From: Thermoplasmata archaeon
GTDB lineage: Archaea > Thermoplasmatota > Thermoplasmata > SG8-5
Assembly: GCA_023136815.1 (NCBI GenBank)
Contig: JAGLQM010000014.1
Span: forward strand, 1 to 11,389
Length of the DNA: 11,389 nt
Direction of reading: 5' to 3'
Shown: positions 1 through 6,035 of the stretch, in pieces
How positions within the stretch are numbered: position 1 is the stretch's first letter
How the letters are laid out: every line of letters starts with the position of its first letter
Program-made: the position numbers and the translations under genes
Notes under the pieces: generated by a model
What the model was told of the DNA's origin: nothing
What the model saw: the letters and a program-made list of their open reading frames with translations, nothing else
The model's database searches: none

Positions 1-33
1 ATTTGACAACATGAATGTGGTCAGCTGTCAAAT
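1..33. repeat. 8-bp inverted repeat downstream of the MscS-type gene
   Basis: ATTTGACA (1-8) is the exact reverse complement of TGTCAAAT (26-33), with a 17-nt spacer that contains the palindrome CAGCTG (22-27). It lies about 25 nt past the stop of the minus-strand channel gene, so it could fold at the 3' end of that mRNA. It could also be an operator for a gene beyond the window edge. No clear T-tract on the minus strand follows before the window ends. Confidence 0.3.
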
Positions 34-58
34 TTGCGTTGTTTAGCGTGGGGAGCCC

Positions 59-1597
59 TCACTTATCCCTCTCCATATGCACAACCCTCTGCGGGAACGG
101 AATCTCAATACCTGCTGTGTTGAACTTCTCAAGGATAGATTCTCTCATCTCTGCGCCAACGCGCCACTGGTCATCCAGGTGATTTACCCAGGTGTACAGT
201 TTGAGTCCCAGTGCAGAATCCCCAAAATCCACCAGCCTGGCGAATGGGGCTTTATTCTCTTCCACTATCACATCTGGATGGTTAGTTGCCACATCTAGCA
301 TGATGCTTTTTGCCTGTTGAATGTCTGTATCATATGCCACACCAACGGTAATTTTCACCTTCATCTTGTTGTCTGGCTCTGTGAGGTTGATCACCTTTTC
401 ATTGGCAATCTTACTGTTGGGCAGGATTATCATGTCATGATCAAATGTGTTGTAGAGCTTTGTGCTCCTCATGCCTATCTGCTCGACACGGCAGTAATCA
501 CCGTTCTCCATGAGTACCAGATCGCCTACCTTGAATGGTCTGTCCGTGAGCAGAAACATGCCGCTGATGAAGTTGCCCAGCGTATCCTGGGCTGCAAAGG
601 CGATGACAAGACCCATTACACCCATTCCGGCAATAAGCATGGTCGGATCAATGCCGAATAGCTGGAGTATAAGAATGGACGCGATGATGAAAATGAATAC
701 CATGCCCATCTTCTCAAATAGTGGCAGCATGATGTCGTCCATTGTTGTGTCTGTTTTTTCGGAATATTTCTTGCCCCAGATGAGCAGAACATCCTTCAAT
801 ATCTTCAGAGCCATCCAGGCAATCAGAATAATTACAACTAAAGAGTAGATTATCTCTATTGCATGGATAATGCTCCATGAAAAATTGAGAACCTCGAGTG
901 ATGAAACTGCTCCGTAAAGAGCTATCATGTAGAATAATGGTCCCTTGACTATAGTCAGTATCTGATCGTCAATTTCGGTCTCGGTTGCTTTTGTGAAATG
1001 CTTGACAACCGGGTCCAGAACAAGAAATATTGCAGCACCTACGAGTATCCAGATGGCCAGTGTTGTTATGAACACACCATATTCATTGTCCAGAGAATCA
1101 TCCACCAGGGCCAGTGGATTATCGAACCAGCCCAGAACTTGCGTTGGCGGCACATATGCACCGCCAGTAATTGTGGTATTGACCCTGCCCATGTCACTCT
1201 GCCACTGTTCTTCTGTAACCATGTCTCGAATAGTAGATGTCATGGATATTGATATATCCGGGTAATCCCTTGAATTTGGAGAGGTTACTATCAATTCAAC
1301 AGTCCTGAACTCACCTGGAGCAATCTCAAAATAGGCATCTCCTTCTGCAATCTCAGCAATCCAACCGTCATCGGCACCAGTAACTTCAATCAGAACCGTG
1401 TGGAGCTCTGTTCCGTTATTGTAGATGCCCCATCTATAAACAACTGAAGTATCCATATCCACGTTCTGATCTGTGTAAGTTGGATTGAATATGTTCAGAT
1501 CTCCCTCAGATGCCTGGGCCACCGGAGCAAATACTCCCAGAGCCAATGATATTACCGATATGGTAATCAATACCATAGCCAGTCTTTTGAATTTCAT
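59..1597 (-). CDS. MscS-family mechanosensitive ion channel with exported N-terminal domain
   Basis: This 512-aa membrane protein is a member of the MscS family, whose channels open under membrane tension to release osmolytes. Residues 1-29 form a Sec-type signal peptide (Lys/Arg n-region, long hydrophobic core, AQA just before the predicted cut). Residues about 30-165 are a hydrophilic beta-rich region with asymmetric motifs such as EIAPGEFRTVELIV, resembling NEW3/Ig-like extracytoplasmic domains. About five hydrophobic segments follow (near 172-200, 222-240, 245-272, 296-316 and 318-350). The last contains the Gly/Ala-rich pore helix GMGVMGLVIAFAAQDTLGN and then DRPFKVGDLV, the hallmark MscS beta-domain entry. 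The remaining residues to 512 fit the cytosolic vestibule. The ATG at 1597 is preceded by the SD-like GGAAGGT (1605-1611) on the minus strand. E. coli MscS has 286 aa, so the extra length is the exported domain and additional helices. Family assignment is firm; ion selectivity cannot be read from the sequence. Confidence 0.93.
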   Translation of the reverse strand: MKFKRLAMVLITISVISLALGVFAPVAQASEGDLNIFNPTYTDQNVDMDTSVVYRWGIYNNGTELHTVLIEVTGADDGWIAEIAEGDAYFEIAPGEFRTVELIVTSPNSRDYPDISISMTSTIRDMVTEEQWQSDMGRVNTTITGGAYVPPTQVLGWFDNPLALVDDSLDNEYGVFITTLAIWILVGAAIFLVLDPVVKHFTKATETEIDDQILTIVKGPLFYMIALYGAVSSLEVLNFSWSIIHAIEIIYSLVVIILIAWMALKILKDVLLIWGKKYSEKTDTTMDDIMLPLFEKMGMVFIFIIASILILQLFGIDPTMLIAGMGVMGLVIAFAAQDTLGNFISGMFLLTDRPFKVGDLVLMENGDYCRVEQIGMRSTKLYNTFDHDMIILPNSKIANEKVINLTEPDNKMKVKITVGVAYDTDIQQAKSIMLDVATNHPDVIVEENKAPFARLVDFGDSALGLKLYTWVNHLDDQWRVGAEMRESILEKFNTAGIEIPFPQRVVHMERDK

Positions 1598-1668
1598 CTA
1601 ATCTACCTTCCTTTATGCCTCGACAATCCAATTGTGCCGAAACGATTAGTCAAAGGATAGATGTTCAG

Positions 1669-1676
1669 CTTATAAA
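1669..1676 (-). promoter_or_regulatory. Putative box A (TATA) for the MscS-type gene
   Basis: The minus strand reads TTTATAAG, a good archaeal box A. A start site about 25 nt downstream (near 1647) would give a leader of about 50 nt, enough to include the SD-like GGAAGGT before the ATG at 1597. The position is inferred from spacing only. Confidence 0.5.
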
Positions 1677-1689
1677 CATTACGTAATTA

Positions 1690-1696
1690 TTTATAT
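1690..1696 (+). promoter_or_regulatory. Putative box A for the prepilin peptidase gene
   Basis: TTTATAT is centred 25 nt before the ATG at 1718, and there is no SD between them. This spacing places transcription initiation at or next to the start codon, as expected for a leaderless archaeal mRNA. It lies only about 14 nt from the divergent box A at 1669-1676, so the two promoters may interfere with each other. Confidence 0.5.
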
Positions 1697-1717
1697 CCGG
1701 TAGCAGATATAAAGCTG

Positions 1718-2674
1718 ATGGAAGAAATACTTTCTTTGACAAGACTGGCAATTGTTCTGGCATTAATGTCATATGCCGCAATTCTTGATTGGCGCACCCG
1801 TCGGGTGGCTAACTGGGTATGGATGCTAATGGGGTTACTGGGTATGGGCCTTATGTTCATTGAATTACTGTACTATGACAATGCAGCTGGCATCTCAATT
1901 ATGTCCATATATGGCTCAACTATTACTGGCCAGATGAGTATTCATCAACCAGCTTTATTCCTGGTTTTCATACCAATTGGCATATTCTTCTTTGATGTGT
2001 TCTGGGACAGGGAGCCCGTATATCATAAGGGTAAGATTAATTTCCTGCCGATTTTATTGTACATTGTTGCTTTTCTGGCAATGGCCATTATTGTTTACCT
2101 TGAAGGAACTACTGAAATCACTATGCTTATTCTTTCAGTGCCAGTCATGATTCTTGTTTTCATAATATTCTACTATGCTCGTCTCATTCATGGCGGCGCA
2201 GATGCAAAGGCCTTCATGGCTCTGGCCATTATGTTCCCATACTATCCAGTGCTCCGAGGATTGCCGCTGATTGATATGCCAGTGATCCAGGGTATGAACC
2301 TTGTATTTCCATTCGCATTTCTAATACTCATGAATGCGGCAATTCTGCAGGTAGTAACTATGCCAATGTGCAGGTTTTTCAAAAATCTGGCTAAGCGGGA
2401 CTTCGGATTTCCAGAGATGCTATTTGGCTATCGCATGGACATTGCATTAATCCCAAAGAGATTTGTCTGGCCCATGGAGAAAATTATAGACAACGAGCTT
2501 GTTTTAGTCCTTTTCCCAAAACGGGGGGGTGATGTTGGGAAAGATATAGCTCTGCTGAAAGAGCAGGGCATAGATAGAATATGGGTCACTCCGAAAGATC
2601 CCTTCATAATTCCAATTCTGTTGGGAATTATTTTTAGTGTGATAATTGGCAATCTTATGATGCTATTTTTCTAA
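1718..2674 (+). CDS. Archaeal A24-family prepilin/prearchaellin peptidase
   Basis: This 318-aa polytopic membrane aspartyl protease is of the FlaK/PibD/EppA type, which trims the class III signal peptides of archaellins and type IV pilins at the cytoplasmic face. The two expected catalytic aspartates are visible: D24 in AAILDWRTRRVANWVW after the first helix, and D162 in the GxGD-like motif HGGADAKAF. Several hydrophobic helices lie between and after them (about 35-52, 78-92, 104-125, 130-152 and 195-215). A cytosolic segment of about 80 residues with MDIALIPKRFVWPMEKI and a final hydrophobic helix (about 297-318) match the architecture of the longer archaeal A24 enzymes. No pilin, archaellin or assembly ATPase gene is in the window, so the substrates are unknown. 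The gene ends convergently with pyrK, overlapping it by 4 bp. A run of seven G at 2523-2529 is read in frame. Confidence 0.9.
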   Translation: MEEILSLTRLAIVLALMSYAAILDWRTRRVANWVWMLMGLLGMGLMFIELLYYDNAAGISIMSIYGSTITGQMSIHQPALFLVFIPIGIFFFDVFWDREPVYHKGKINFLPILLYIVAFLAMAIIVYLEGTTEITMLILSVPVMILVFIIFYYARLIHGGADAKAFMALAIMFPYYPVLRGLPLIDMPVIQGMNLVFPFAFLILMNAAILQVVTMPMCRFFKNLAKRDFGFPEMLFGYRMDIALIPKRFVWPMEKIIDNELVLVLFPKRGGDVGKDIALLKEQGIDRIWVTPKDPFIIPILLGIIFSVIIGNLMMLFF

Positions 2675-3423
2675 AACCACACTGATTTACCGGAAGAATC
2701 CCGCTTCCACTTGCCGAAATCTTCCATCTGGCCGAGTTGTTCACCGCTAAAAACCGGACCGTCCTTGCATACAGTAAATTTTCCGCACTGGCATGAACCA
2801 CAAATTCCAAAACCGCATTTCATGTGCCGCTCCAGAGAGCATTGAATAGGAATTTTATGTGCAAGTTTCACAGCCGAAGCCATCATTGGCTCCGGGCCGC
2901 ATGCCAGAATCATGTCTGGCTTTTTCACAGTAATCAACTTTTCTGCAACCTGGGTAATAAATCCATGATGGCCAGAACTGCCATCATCTGTTGCAATATG
3001 AACTTCTCCAAGGGCCTTCATCCGCTCCACAAATAGAAGGTCACTGGCAGTTCTTGCTCCAATTGCTATCCTGATCTTTTTACCCGCCTGGCTGAGATTC
3101 TCGGCTGCCATGGCAAGTGCTGCGATTCCAGTTCCGCCGCCTATGAGCAGAAAATCGTTTCCAGATAGGTCAAAGCCGTTCCCGTATGGCCCTTTTATTC
3201 CTATCTGACTGCCTTTCTCAAGAGCATGAATCGCCTGGGTTGCTTCTCCAACACTGTCAACGGTAATTCCATCAGAATAAGAAAGTGACATTGGTATCTC
3301 ATCAACTCCCGGAATCCAGACCATAATAAACTGGCCGGGTTTTGATTCCGCAGGCCATTTAAATTTAATTGTTTTTATATTATCTGATTCATTAATAGAG
3401 TCAGTTATATCAACAACTTGCAT
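2671..3423 (-). CDS. pyrK: Dihydroorotate dehydrogenase electron transfer subunit (PyrK)
   Basis: This is the FAD/[2Fe-2S] subunit that passes electrons between PyrD and NAD in class 1B dihydroorotate dehydrogenase (pyrimidine synthesis). The protein shows a ferredoxin-reductase fold: an FAD-barrel motif DEIPMSLSYSDG (about residues 43-54), a dinucleotide motif IGGGTGIAAL (about 95-104), and LACGPEPMM in the NAD domain. The Cys cluster near the C-terminus, C203-x4-C208-x2-C211-x7-C219, followed by KDGPVF, would bind the [2Fe-2S] centre. The chosen ATG at 3423 follows the pyrD stop by one base and has GAGGG six bases upstream. An in-frame ATG at 3438 inside pyrD would add five residues. The 250-aa length is normal. 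Tight coupling to pyrD fits a 1:1 complex. Confidence 0.92.
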   Translation of the reverse strand: MQVVDITDSINESDNIKTIKFKWPAESKPGQFIMVWIPGVDEIPMSLSYSDGITVDSVGEATQAIHALEKGSQIGIKGPYGNGFDLSGNDFLLIGGGTGIAALAMAAENLSQAGKKIRIAIGARTASDLLFVERMKALGEVHIATDDGSSGHHGFITQVAEKLITVKKPDMILACGPEPMMASAVKLAHKIPIQCSLERHMKCGFGICGSCQCGKFTVCKDGPVFSGEQLGQMEDFGKWKRDSSGKSVWF

Positions 3424-3424
3424 A

Positions 3425-4336
3425 TTAATCCCTCGCAATGCCGATTATGTCTTGAAGGCTGGCATATCCCTTCCTGTCCATGAATTCTGAGATCTCCTGA
3501 CTAACTTTCTGGAAAACATCAATACCTCGATAATGAACTCCAGAGCCAATCTGCACTGCACTGGCTCCTGCCATTATGTATTCAATGGCATCAAGGCCAG
3601 TGGTCACTCCTCCCACGCCGATGATAGGAATATCTACCTTGCCAGCGATCTCATAGACCGCCCGGATTCCGGCGGGCTTGATCGCAGGACCGCTGATTCC
3701 ACCGACATTATTTTTCAGAACTGGCATACCAATTTCCGGCTCAATTCTCATGGCCTTTATGGTATTAATCGCAACAACAGCGTCGCCTCCAGCCTCCTGC
3801 ACTGCCAGTGCTATATGGCCAATGTCAGGAACCATTGGACTGAGTTTGGCAAAGACTGGTATTTTTACGGAATCTTTAACCTGGCCAACAATGTCCGAAA
3901 CCTTCAGAGGGTCCGAGCCCATGTCCAGGCCGTATTTTTCAGCATGAGGGCAGCTGAGGTTCAGTTCCACGGCATGGGCACCATGCTCCTCCATTCGAGA
4001 TGCCAGCGTGGAGAATTTTTCACCCGTATCTGCAAAGATACTGGCTATGACCGGGGCATTGGATTTCAAGGCTATTTTTAACTCACTTCCAAAAGCATCT
4101 ATTCCCGGGTTCGGCAGGCCCATTGCATTTAGCAGACCATTCTTCAACTCAATGGCGCAGGGATTGCCATGACCGGTCCTGGGTTCAAGCCCGATGGATT
4201 TTGTCACCACTGCTCCGGCTCCACCTTCATGAATAATTCTCAAAAGACTTTGTCCAGTCTGGCCCAGAATTCCTGAGGCTAGCATGGTCGGATTCTCCAA
4301 TCTTATCCCTGCAATTTCAATCTTGATATCTGCCAT
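3425..4336 (-). CDS. pyrD: Dihydroorotate dehydrogenase catalytic subunit, class 1B (PyrD)
   Basis: This cytosolic FMN enzyme oxidises dihydroorotate to orotate, the fourth step of UMP synthesis. The 303-aa TIM-barrel protein has NPTMLASGILG near the N-terminus, the active-site loop NLSCPHAEKYG with C129 (the cysteine base typical of class 1 enzymes), VFAKLSPMV, and the FMN phosphate site GVGGVTTGLDAIEYIMAGAS. It pairs with the downstream pyrK, as class 1B requires. I chose the ATG at 4336 over the in-frame ATG at 4381. Homologues begin near MADIKIEIAGI, and a box A inside a perfect dyad (4354-4378) lies 26 nt upstream. The longer reading would turn that palindrome into coding sequence. Confidence 0.94.
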   Translation of the reverse strand: MADIKIEIAGIRLENPTMLASGILGQTGQSLLRIIHEGGAGAVVTKSIGLEPRTGHGNPCAIELKNGLLNAMGLPNPGIDAFGSELKIALKSNAPVIASIFADTGEKFSTLASRMEEHGAHAVELNLSCPHAEKYGLDMGSDPLKVSDIVGQVKDSVKIPVFAKLSPMVPDIGHIALAVQEAGGDAVVAINTIKAMRIEPEIGMPVLKNNVGGISGPAIKPAGIRAVYEIAGKVDIPIIGVGGVTTGLDAIEYIMAGASAVQIGSGVHYRGIDVFQKVSQEISEFMDRKGYASLQDIIGIARD

Positions 4337-4353
4337 CAGAACATCAGGAGATT

Positions 4354-4378
4354 GTGGAAACCTATTAAATGTTTCCAC
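4354..4378 (-). promoter_or_regulatory. pyrDK promoter: box A inside a perfect 8-bp dyad
   Basis: GTGGAAAC (4354-4361) and GTTTCCAC (4371-4378) are exact inverted copies separated by 9 nt. That spacer is almost entirely the box A, which reads ATTTAATA on the minus strand (4363-4370). Box A ends 26 nt before the pyrD ATG at 4336, so the mRNA is probably leaderless. A protein bound to the dyad would block TBP, suggesting a repressor operator for the pyrimidine genes. The regulator is unknown. Confidence 0.5.
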
Positions 4379-4421
4379 CATAACTTTGACAGTTATTCAT
4401 ATTCCATTATCATGGACTCAA

Positions 4422-5117
4422 CTAGTCCGTAACAACCTCAAATCCATCCTTGTCAAAAATCAATGGCAAATAACTGCGACTATGATGAGTCTGACGCATC
4501 TTTACTATACTGACCCAGAGTTTTACATCATTTTCATCACGCCTGAGGTCCAGATGCAGGATTCCATCGGCCAGAAAGTCCTCGCTGTTGTTACAGAATT
4601 TCTCCGAGCCCTGCACCATTTCCGTGATAAGGAAAGCAGTGATGTCCATATCCCTGAGCCACTCGAAGAAGTGGAATAATTCCTCCCTGGGGCTGTCGAA
4701 TCGGGCCATGACCTCCAGAATAGGAAGCGAATCAATAACAACCAGATCAATATCCATATTCTTCTTGAGGTTCTTCAAGTACATCTTGAAGACCTCCATC
4801 CAGGTCTGGTTTGTAAGTTGCACGAGTTTTTTACGAATCATACCCAGATCCAGAACAGAAATCTCCTTCTCCAGGCCTCCGAGTTTCATGCCAAGGCCGT
4901 CCATGTTTGCAAGCAAACTGTCCCGGCTCTGTTCCAGTGTAACATAAACTCCAGAACAATCGTTCTTGTTTGCATTGTGATATAGAATATTGAATGCAAA
5001 GGATGATTTCATGGTGCCTGGCTTACCTGCCACCAATACCACCGAACCTTCTGGAATTCCACCCTGCATAACTTTGTCCAGTCCTTTCACATAGGTATTG
5101 ACTCTCTTAACCTTCAT
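4422..5117 (-). CDS. Single-domain KaiC/RAD55-like RecA-superfamily ATPase
   Basis: This cytosolic RecA-fold ATPase has 231 aa from the ATG at 5117 (232 from a GTG at 5120). Counting from the GTG, KGLDKVMQGGIPEGSVVLVA leads into Walker A GKPGTMKS (32-39), a KaiC-like YVTLEQS with E63 as candidate catalytic glutamate, and Walker B DLVVID (125-130). It belongs with archaeal KaiC-like proteins (COG0467-type) of one domain, not with circadian KaiC, which has two. No HTH, receiver or membrane segment is fused to it. Family members act in signalling, motility or DNA transactions, and nothing here selects one. GGAG lies 5 nt before the GTG and 8 nt before the ATG, so either start is possible. It is 85 nt upstream of pyrD, which has its own promoter. 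Confidence 0.85.
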   Translation of the reverse strand: MKVKRVNTYVKGLDKVMQGGIPEGSVVLVAGKPGTMKSSFAFNILYHNANKNDCSGVYVTLEQSRDSLLANMDGLGMKLGGLEKEISVLDLGMIRKKLVQLTNQTWMEVFKMYLKNLKKNMDIDLVVIDSLPILEVMARFDSPREELFHFFEWLRDMDITAFLITEMVQGSEKFCNNSEDFLADGILHLDLRRDENDVKLWVSIVKMRQTHHSRSYLPLIFDKDGFEVVTD

Positions 5118-5312
5118 CACTTCAACTCCTTCTTCGAAACAGCCGCCCTTCGCTGGTTAATTGTTAAAGGACGGTGATAGATGAAAATACAATATGTTTT
5201 GGCATTGACTTATTTTCATCAACTAGGCCTATCATGAAAAATTGTTGTGTTATTGTTTATTGATACTTTCATGTTCACCCTGGCATTTCAGTACCCATAC
5301 TTCATTTAAACG

Positions 5313-5320
5313 TTATAAAT
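5313..5320 (+). promoter_or_regulatory. Candidate distal box A for gfcR-lysS
   Basis: TTATAAAT followed by ATT is a strong archaeal TATA-like element. Initiation about 25 nt downstream would give a leader of about 65 nt before the ATG at 5409. It competes with the candidate at 5353-5360; the sequence cannot tell which is used. Confidence 0.4.
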
Positions 5321-5352
5321 ATTACTACGGGTCGAGTCTATTGAATACTAAA

Positions 5353-5360
5353 CTATAAAA
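5353..5360 (+). promoter_or_regulatory. Candidate proximal box A for gfcR-lysS
   Basis: CTATAAAA would direct initiation near 5382-5386. That gives a leader of about 25 nt which just includes the SD sequence at 5399-5405. It lies between the arms of the inverted pair TTGAATA/TATTCAA (5341-5379), a position suited to autoregulation by the downstream HTH protein. Confidence 0.45.
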
Positions 5361-5398
5361 CACAACTTTTTATATTCAACTGATATAATGCTTACAAC

Positions 5399-5405
5399 AG
5401 GTGAT
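5399..5405 (+). promoter_or_regulatory. SD that favours the gfcR start at 5409
   Basis: AGGTGAT matches the archaeal anti-SD core and sits just before the ATG at 5409. It would lie inside the coding region if translation began at the upstream in-frame ATG at 5388, which has no SD of its own. Confidence 0.55.
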
Positions 5406-5408
5406 GGA

Positions 5409-6026
5409 ATGACAGACATGAAAAGCATCGACAGCATTGCCAAGAGGGCACTTGAGCTCAAGCAGAGTGGAATGAACAACAAAGAGATAGCCAGAGAACT
5501 GCATCTATCTGAAAATACCATATCCTGGCTCATTACCAAGGGCGTGAAGTCCAAAAAGCCGAAAGGCGATGCTCCAGTTGATGTGAAGATAGGGTGGACC
5601 TCTATAGGGGTCTATGGTGCCAGAATTTCCCTTATGTCATCAATACTGGCTGATATTCTTGTGGAAGAGGCGGAGATTCGAGGGTTCGAAGTTGACACGG
5701 CAATTGGACTCGCAATTAATGGAATACCACTGGCCACTCATATTTCTCATGAATTAGATATCGAGTTTGGTGTTTACAGGCCACCGTACAACATGGAAGG
5801 TCCAGGAGCAATGAGCTCCAATTATGCCAGTATCAAGGGCAAGAAGGTTGTGGTTGTGGACGATGTCATCGGAACCGGAGAGACAATGATTCACACTATC
5901 AAGGATCTCAAGAGCCAGGGTGCGAAACCCCAGTTGATATTGACCATTGTCAACAAGACGGAGATGATGGACATAGAGGGAGTGCCAGTGCGAGCAGTTG
6001 TCAGGGCAAGAAGTCTGGTAGATTGA
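5409..6026 (+). CDS. gfcR: GfcR-like HTH / phosphoribosyltransferase-fold transcriptional regulator
   Basis: This 205-aa two-domain protein belongs to the archaeal family once called orotate phosphoribosyltransferase-like and now named after haloarchaeal GfcR, a sugar-catabolism regulator. Residues about 4-45 form an HTH (KQSGMNNKEIARELHLSENT). The rest is a type I PRTase fold with the PRPP-loop signature VVVVDDVIGTGET at 147-159. Its aspartate pair and Gly/Thr loop are intact, so it can probably bind PRPP or a similar phosphosugar. The N-terminal HTH separates it from true PyrE. The ATG at 5409 is chosen for the SD AGGTGAT; the ATG at 5388 would add seven residues. lysS begins 9 nt downstream, indicating an operon. 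Family is confident; regulated genes and ligand are inferred at best. Confidence 0.87.
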   Translation: MTDMKSIDSIAKRALELKQSGMNNKEIARELHLSENTISWLITKGVKSKKPKGDAPVDVKIGWTSIGVYGARISLMSSILADILVEEAEIRGFEVDTAIGLAINGIPLATHISHELDIEFGVYRPPYNMEGPGAMSSNYASIKGKKVVVVDDVIGTGETMIHTIKDLKSQGAKPQLILTIVNKTEMMDIEGVPVRAVVRARSLVD

Positions 6027-6035
6027 GGGAATAGC

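Larger units (their letters stand above)
5180..5379. promoter_or_regulatory. Cluster of three inverted half-site pairs between divergent genes
   Basis: Six heptamers fitting or nearly fitting wTGAAwA occur as three facing pairs: 5181-5187/5213-5219, 5234-5240/5266-5272 and 5341-5347/5373-5379. Centres within each pair are 32 bp apart, about three helical turns, and the first two pairs are 21 bp from each other. The first pair extends to a perfect 10-bp inverted repeat (GATGAAAATA 5180-5189, TATTTTCATC 5211-5220). The third brackets the box A candidate CTATAAAA. The arrangement suggests operator sites controlling the divergent KaiC-like and gfcR-lysS genes. The rest of the 5118-5408 gap holds no gene that I can support. 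Confidence 0.4.

Noticed and set aside
1508..1597. Class III (pilin-type) signal peptide on the MscS-type protein, as a substrate for the neighbouring peptidase
   Set aside because: The hydrophobic core is followed by an AQA Sec-type cleavage site, and no K/R-G type class III site precedes the core.
2523..2529. Run of seven G in the prepilin peptidase gene, as a possible phase-variation tract
   Set aside because: The tract is short and the reading frame continues correctly through it into conserved C-terminal sequence; one isolated tract is not evidence of phase variation.
3533..4081. 182-codon open frame on the plus strand
   Set aside because: It is entirely antisense to pyrD, has Cys/His-rich low-quality composition, no family resemblance and no promoter.
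4284..4679. 131-codon open frame on the plus strand across the pyrD promoter
   Set aside because: It overlaps two well-supported minus-strand genes and the promoter dyad, and its protein shows no motif.
4422..5117. Circadian clock KaiC
   Set aside because: Only one RecA domain is present and there are no kaiA or kaiB genes; it belongs with the broad archaeal KaiC-like group.
5409..6026. PyrE (orotate phosphoribosyltransferase) belonging to the nearby pyrimidine genes
   Set aside because: An N-terminal HTH precedes the PRTase fold, which matches the GfcR regulator family and not the enzyme; it is also divergent from pyrDK and linked to lysS.
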